Positions 7,359-10,171 of a stretch of DNA of 10,171 nucleotides are shown in pieces; the first letter of the stretch is position 1; each line of letters begins with the position of its first letter. Source of the DNA: Candidatus Bathyarchaeota archaeon. Lineage in GTDB: Archaea; Thermoproteota; Bathyarchaeia; 40CM-2-53-6; FEN-987. Where the stretch lies: the NCBI GenBank assembly GCA_023247835.1, contig JAHFFU010000003.1, forward strand, positions 3,594-13,764. Direction: 5' to 3'. The position numbers and the translations under genes were made by a program. The notes below the pieces were generated by a model. The model was not told where the DNA came from, ran no database searches, and saw only the letters and a list, made by a program, of their open reading frames with translations.

Positions 7359-7936
7359 GCGTCTTGGAAAAAGCTGAAACGAAGAGTTTCTACTCAGACA
7401 AATTGAAGCGTGCTGTGCACCTTCTGCTGTTTCGCCGCGGCAAAATACCCGGCGCGAGAGAGTGGGAACTGAAAGAGAAGCTGGGGAAAAACTACGAACA
7501 GGTACTTGGGCAATTAAACCAACTCTTAGCTGAGTTGGATTTGGAGATCAAGAAGGTCACAGAGCCGCGAACCGGTGAGATGGCGCCTGAAGGCGTTCCC
7601 GCTTCCACCGAGGAAGCAAGATACCACGTGACCTTGAAAGGCACCTTAGGCCTCAAGGAAGCAAAGATGATCGGCTGGCGGGTTGACAACTTGGCCGCCC
7701 TCAGCGCCTCCCTCGCATACCTCGTCTCCAAACAAGGCAAGGCCCCACGAGAGGACGTAGAGAAGCTACTAGCCCACAAGTTCGGCCGCTGGAAGGCTGC
7801 CACACTAGTCGACATATTCCTCAGGACTGGATACCTAGACGAGGATGATGCTGGCGTAATGTCCTTAGGTTGGCGTACGAGATCTGAAGTCGACCTCCGA
7901 GCGTTGATGACAAAGATGACTGAGGCAAAACTTTAG
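7355..7936 (+). CDS. Nse3/MAGE-like tandem winged-helix (KITE) protein
   Basis: KITE proteins bind the middle of kleisins; Nse3 (MAGE family in animals) does so in Smc5/6 and also binds DNA. From GTG 7355 the product has 193 residues; TTG 7364 would give 190. The open frame runs upstream to 7112, but that part overlaps the preceding gene and is discounted. Two winged-helix regions can be drawn. At about 14-98, DKLKRAVHLLLFRRGKIP is followed by LKEKLGKNYEQVLGQLNQLL and, after a 20-residue loop, by YHVTLKGTLGL, much like the VKEV...SYVLVTSLGL wing of MAGE proteins. At about 109-193, LAALSASLAYLVSKQGKAPR and the closing MSLGWRTRSEVDLRALM resemble the MAGE ending FLWGPRALAETSYVKVL. The 4-nt GTGA overlap with the kleisin-like gene implies co-translation. 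The gene ends in a 4-nt convergent overlap with the TGT-like gene. An ScpB-type KITE is the alternative. Confidence 0.7.
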   Translation: MSVLEKAETKSFYSDKLKRAVHLLLFRRGKIPGAREWELKEKLGKNYEQVLGQLNQLLAELDLEIKKVTEPRTGEMAPEGVPASTEEARYHVTLKGTLGLKEAKMIGWRVDNLAALSASLAYLVSKQGKAPREDVEKLLAHKFGRWKAATLVDIFLRTGYLDEDDAGVMSLGWRTRSEVDLRALMTKMTEAKL

Positions 7937-9042
7937 CCCGATACCGAATCTGATCTCTTCACCTGCTCAAGAAAATCCTTAGGGTATTTTTTCTTGGAAA
8001 CGAAGCTCCTTACGTTTCCTCTTTTGACATGCTCAGATAATTGCAAAAGCTGTTCGCGTTGTGCGTAGTGGTCGTGAACCTTACTTCTACCGAGAACGGT
8101 TAGCACCTGGCCGAGGAAGAAACTTGGAAGTCTCTGTTTATTACACATGGGACAAGTGCAGTGCAAGGTCGCTCCGTATTGTTGAGTCCATTCCTTTCGT
8201 TTGAAAACTCCCCAGTTCGTTGAATCGAACCTGTTGATCTTGTCCTTGGTCAAGGGAACTGGTGGAGGCGGGACGACCCACCTGTTGAAGCTGTCCACTC
8301 CAAATAGGGGCAGCATCATACCCTCCGAGCAATGGAGGAAGCTTCTAGCAAACCGGATCTTTGGCGGAACTTGAAAGGCATGTATCCAGAGGCTTGGGTC
8401 CTTCTTCTTCGCATCCTCTAAGGAGCGAAGTGCCTGGTAGTAAAAGCCGCCCTTCATGTCGAACCCGATCAGCTTGCTACCCCTCTTCAAGACCTGCTTC
8501 AATGTCTTCTCAAATTCATCCCTCGTCGCAGCAGGGGCCAACACGGGCATCAGTGGTTTGTCCAAACCTCTATTGTCCAACCATCTTTCAGCAAACCGAT
8601 AAAGCGCCAAGAAATCGGTCGGGGACACGCCCGGACTTTGCTGGACTGTGACCACATCCATGTCCGAGAAGTATTGAAGGTCGAGAACCGTTCGCAAATC
8701 GCTTGATTCAACAATCGCAGCTTCGCCCTTAAGCACAAGGAAAAGCATGCTTAACGAATCTTCGTGCCTAGATGTCTCGCGAGCGAGACGCCTCGCGAAC
8801 TCTTTGAGAAACACCTCCTCCTTCAGTATGCGCTTCAGTGTTTCGGGGTAGATCAGTTTACCAGCTATGACGATCTCTGTCGGAAATTCCTGCTTTAACC
8901 CGACCAACTTGGTCGCGTTCAGTTCTGTGGTCGTGGCGAATTTGTTTGGGACAGGAACCTTCGCGTTTGAGTAATTCAGAAAGCCGCTGACCGCTCCGGT
9001 CTCCTCGTCCATCTCGATATTCTTTTTCACCAGTTCAGGCAT
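7933..9042 (-). CDS. Divergent tRNA-guanine transglycosylase (TGT) superfamily protein
   Basis: TGT enzymes swap a guanine for a 7-deazaguanine base (archaeosine or queuosine precursors in tRNA; the relatives called DpdA act on DNA). I start it at ATG 9042, 8 nt after a GGAGG at 9051-9055, giving 369 residues; a TTG at 9063 would add seven. The C-terminal part shows the family pattern: RFDSTNWGVF (residues 271-280, Asp273), like the LFDSAAY block that carries the catalytic Asp in archaeal TGT, then CTCPMC with Cys 295, 297 and 300 and a histidine at 323 or 325 as probable fourth zinc ligand. The N-terminal two thirds alternate strands and helices, as expected of a TIM barrel, but I do not find the usual DSGG general-base motif. 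At this length it has the catalytic part only, without a PUA domain. Which base, and whether RNA or DNA, cannot be told. Confidence 0.6.
   Translation of the reverse strand: MPELVKKNIEMDEETGAVSGFLNYSNAKVPVPNKFATTTELNATKLVGLKQEFPTEIVIAGKLIYPETLKRILKEEVFLKEFARRLARETSRHEDSLSMLFLVLKGEAAIVESSDLRTVLDLQYFSDMDVVTVQQSPGVSPTDFLALYRFAERWLDNRGLDKPLMPVLAPAATRDEFEKTLKQVLKRGSKLIGFDMKGGFYYQALRSLEDAKKKDPSLWIHAFQVPPKIRFARSFLHCSEGMMLPLFGVDSFNRWVVPPPPVPLTKDKINRFDSTNWGVFKRKEWTQQYGATLHCTCPMCNKQRLPSFFLGQVLTVLGRSKVHDHYAQREQLLQLSEHVKRGNVRSFVSKKKYPKDFLEQVKRSDSVSG
7987..7992 (+). terminator. Possible oligo-T terminator of the SMC operon
   Basis: A TATTTTTTCTT stretch with six consecutive T lies about 50 nt past the last stop of the operon, inside the 3' end of the opposing gene. 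Archaeal RNA polymerase can terminate at such T runs without a hairpin. The support is base pattern and position only. Confidence 0.25.
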
Positions 9043-9050
9043 GCGAAGAA

Positions 9051-9055
9051 CCTCC
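9051..9055 (-). promoter_or_regulatory. Ribosome binding site deciding the TGT-like start
   Basis: GGAGG on the minus strand lies 8 nt before the ATG at 9042 and downstream of the alternative TTG at 9063. It therefore favours the shorter form. Confidence 0.6.
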
Positions 9056-9123
9056 GAGCCCAAGTGCCCGCCACGTACTCGGTTGTTCTGGGATTAAAAG
9101 AAAGGGATGCCGCTCAGGGTAGC

Positions 9124-9444
9124 CTATTCTTTGATAGTTATCTCGATGACTAGCTTCTCAGGTTGTGATGAGATGTTCATCGAGTGTATCGCATAGTCCC
9201 CTTGCATCTTGAGTAACCTGTTGATGATTTTCAACTTATCCCCAGGCAGCGGCTGAACTTTCACATCCTCTGTGTCGGTGAGGCATGCGGGACAGACCCA
9301 GTAACTCCTCTTGATTAGCGTCCCGGCCTGGTCTGGGTTCTCCTGATAGCGGACCTTATGGCAGACTTGGTCGGTGAGAACATTACACTTCGAACAGAAT
9401 CGCTTCTCAGCTATCTGGATGTGCCTGCCGCTGTTTGTTATCAT
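9124..9444 (-). CDS. Small cysteine-rich, probable zinc-binding protein of unknown function
   Basis: I do not recognise this 106-residue protein. It has CSKC at 17-20, a CH pair at 28-29 and CPAC at 51-54. The two CxxC knuckles are about 30 residues apart, which fits a zinc ribbon. After the ribbon come a basic helix (DKLKIINRLLKMQGDY, about 69-84) and a short alternating C-terminal segment (PEKLVIEITIKE) likely to be a strand. No signal peptide or membrane segment is visible. It starts with ATG at 9444 and has no Shine-Dalgarno site, which would suit a leaderless transcript. It lies 81 bp upstream of the TGT-like gene on the same strand and may be co-transcribed with it. The sequence looks intact and under coding constraint, so the gene is probably real, but no role can be assigned beyond likely nucleic-acid or protein binding through the ribbon. 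Confidence 0.7.
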   Translation of the reverse strand: MITNSGRHIQIAEKRFCSKCNVLTDQVCHKVRYQENPDQAGTLIKRSYWVCPACLTDTEDVKVQPLPGDKLKIINRLLKMQGDYAIHSMNISSQPEKLVIEITIKE

Positions 9445-9649
9445 CTAAGATCTGTTAGCAGGTGGATGACCTTTGGATTTAGCTTGGAGAGTTGACGAAA
9501 ACTATCGTAATATGAGTCCGACAGTTTGTTCGAATCGTCTTGTCGATCATGATGAATAGTGCGCGTCGTGGACTATCAAAGTCTGAAATGCTTAATTAGC
9601 CGCCATCTTATGGCTACGCTGATTCGCGCGAGTTCTGAAGGCATTAGTT
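9445..9649. other. Divergent intergenic region before pfdB
   Basis: About 205 bp separate the leftward cysteine-rich gene from pfdB. A TTAATTA at 9592-9598 is a weak TATA candidate for pfdB. A C-box-like ATGATGA at 9549-9555 and CTGA at 9583 and 9619 occur, but the spacing does not make a convincing C/D RNA. Otherwise I see nothing definite. Confidence 0.35.
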
Positions 9650-10018
9650 TTGGGCGAAGAAGTGGAGCTACCACCGCAAGTGCAGGAGCAATTGGTTCGC
9701 CTCCAACAGCTCCAACAGACGCTGCAGTCTGTGGTAACGCAAAAACAGCAACTGGAGCTCGAATTGAGCGAAACGGACAAGGCCCTAGCCGAACTTGAAA
9801 AATCGACTGACGAAACCCCTGTGTACAAGAGCGTTGGTAGCATACTTGTCAAGTCGAACAGGCAGAACTTGCTGACTGAACTTAAGGATAGAAAGGAGCT
9901 TCTCACCACGCGTGTCACAGTCCTCGGAAAACAAGAGGAACGCACAAGGGAAAGGTTGAAGGAAGTACAGGAGAAGCTTCAAGAACGACTCCAAGGGCCA
10001 AAGACTTCCGCCCCCTAG
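9650..10018 (+). CDS. pfdB: Prefoldin beta subunit
   Basis: Prefoldin is a cytosolic ATP-independent hexamer (two alpha, four beta subunits) that captures unfolded proteins and hands them to the thermosome. The 122-residue product is the usual length for the beta subunit. It has the N-terminal coil ELPPQVQEQLVRLQQLQQTL (6-25), a further coil to about 50, the hairpin region TPVYKSVGSILVKSNRQNLL (about 56-75), typical of beta prefoldins, and a second charged coil at 76-114. I use TTG 9650, preceded by GAAGG 8 nt upstream; GTG 9662 would give a product starting at VELPP and is possible. It is followed 59 bp later by a DUF3194-like gene, a pairing I recall from other archaeal genomes. Confidence 0.92.
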   Translation: MGEEVELPPQVQEQLVRLQQLQQTLQSVVTQKQQLELELSETDKALAELEKSTDETPVYKSVGSILVKSNRQNLLTELKDRKELLTTRVTVLGKQEERTRERLKEVQEKLQERLQGPKTSAP

Positions 10019-10077
10019 TAGGACCGCATCGCCCTAATTCGACCGTAACTTTGCCGCAGAGGCAGGGAATAATTACA

Positions 10078-10171
10078 ATGAGTATTGAGTTTACGAGGAA
10101 ACCCACAACAGAAGAGATTGAGCAAATCTGCGAGGCCGCGCAAGAAGCTGCGCGAAACCATCTGCTGTCCA
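10078..10171 (+). CDS. DUF3194-like protein, 5' part only
   Basis: The first 31 residues are visible before the window ends: MSIEFTRKPTTEEIEQICEA, then AQEAARNHLLS. The acidic helix with EEI..IC.AA..AAR..LLS resembles the start of the archaeal DUF3194 family, small proteins of unknown function often encoded just after prefoldin beta. It begins with ATG at 10078; a purine-rich GGCAGGGA lies about 9 nt upstream. Position after pfdB is a large part of the evidence, because so little of the protein is visible. Confidence 0.6.
   Translation, partial: MSIEFTRKPTTEEIEQICEAAQEAARNHLLS

Noticed and set aside
4639..7936. Defence system of the Wadjet (JET) type
   Set aside because: No JetD-like nuclease gene is present, the SMC lacks the very long MukB-like arms and the partners resemble Nse4 and Nse3. 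The neighbourhood is housekeeping, with no phage or mobile-element genes.
9549..9622. C/D box RNA suggested by ATGATGA and two CTGA motifs
   Set aside because: The C to D' distance of 27 nt is too long for archaeal guides, no clear C' box is present and the ends do not form a terminal stem.
9559..9798. 79-residue plus-strand ORF overlapping pfdB
   Set aside because: Most of it is a frame-shifted reading of prefoldin beta and the unique part shows no coding character.
1..10171. CRISPR arrays, insertion sequences, tRNA or rRNA genes
   Set aside because: No regularly spaced direct repeats, transposase-like proteins with terminal repeats, or cloverleaf or rRNA signatures were seen on either strand.

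Overview
The window looks like a chromosomal segment of an archaeon. It encodes a TFIIB-type initiation factor, the H/ACA snoRNP protein Gar1 next to it, an archaeal-type isoleucyl-tRNA synthetase, prefoldin beta and the start of a DUF3194-like protein. Start codons are ATG, GTG and TTG, several genes have Shine-Dalgarno-like sites, and one AT-rich box resembles an archaeal TATA element. The gene set suggests the TACK side of Archaea, but I cannot fix the lineage from the sequence alone.

Layout. (1) 1-54: possible start of a leftward gene running off the window. (2) 99-3119: ileS, rightward. (3) 3133-4337: leftward gar1-tfb pair, convergent with ileS. (4) 4338-4638: a divergent intergenic region of about 300 bp with a TATA-like box for gar1, a TGACAT-N5-ATGTCA palindrome, two possible hairpins and a possible 42-residue basic ORF whose stop overlaps the next start as ATGA. 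(5) 4639-7936: a tightly packed rightward operon of three genes joined by 4-nt GTGA overlaps. (6) 7933-9444: two leftward genes, a divergent TGT-superfamily protein and a small cysteine-rich protein. (7) 9650 to the end: rightward prefoldin beta followed by the start of a DUF3194-like gene.

The centrepiece is the 4639-7936 operon. Its first product is a short SMC-family ATPase whose head resembles eukaryotic Smc5/Smc6. The second resembles the kleisin Nse4 at both ends, with an LDAH-type N-terminal motif and a characteristic C-terminal winged-helix block. The third resembles Nse3/MAGE, a tandem winged-helix KITE protein. In eukaryotes these partners form the Smc5/6-Nse3-Nse4 core that loads on DNA in repair and chromosome maintenance. 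A compact archaeal operon with one short-armed SMC, one kleisin and one KITE protein would be a minimal, possibly ancestral, form of that machine. The family assignments come from motif recognition by eye against remembered family sequences; no database search was run.

The rest is mostly informational housekeeping: translation (ileS), transcription initiation (tfb), rRNA pseudouridylation (gar1) and protein folding (pfdB). The TGT-like gene is the other part with an unclear and possibly interesting role.
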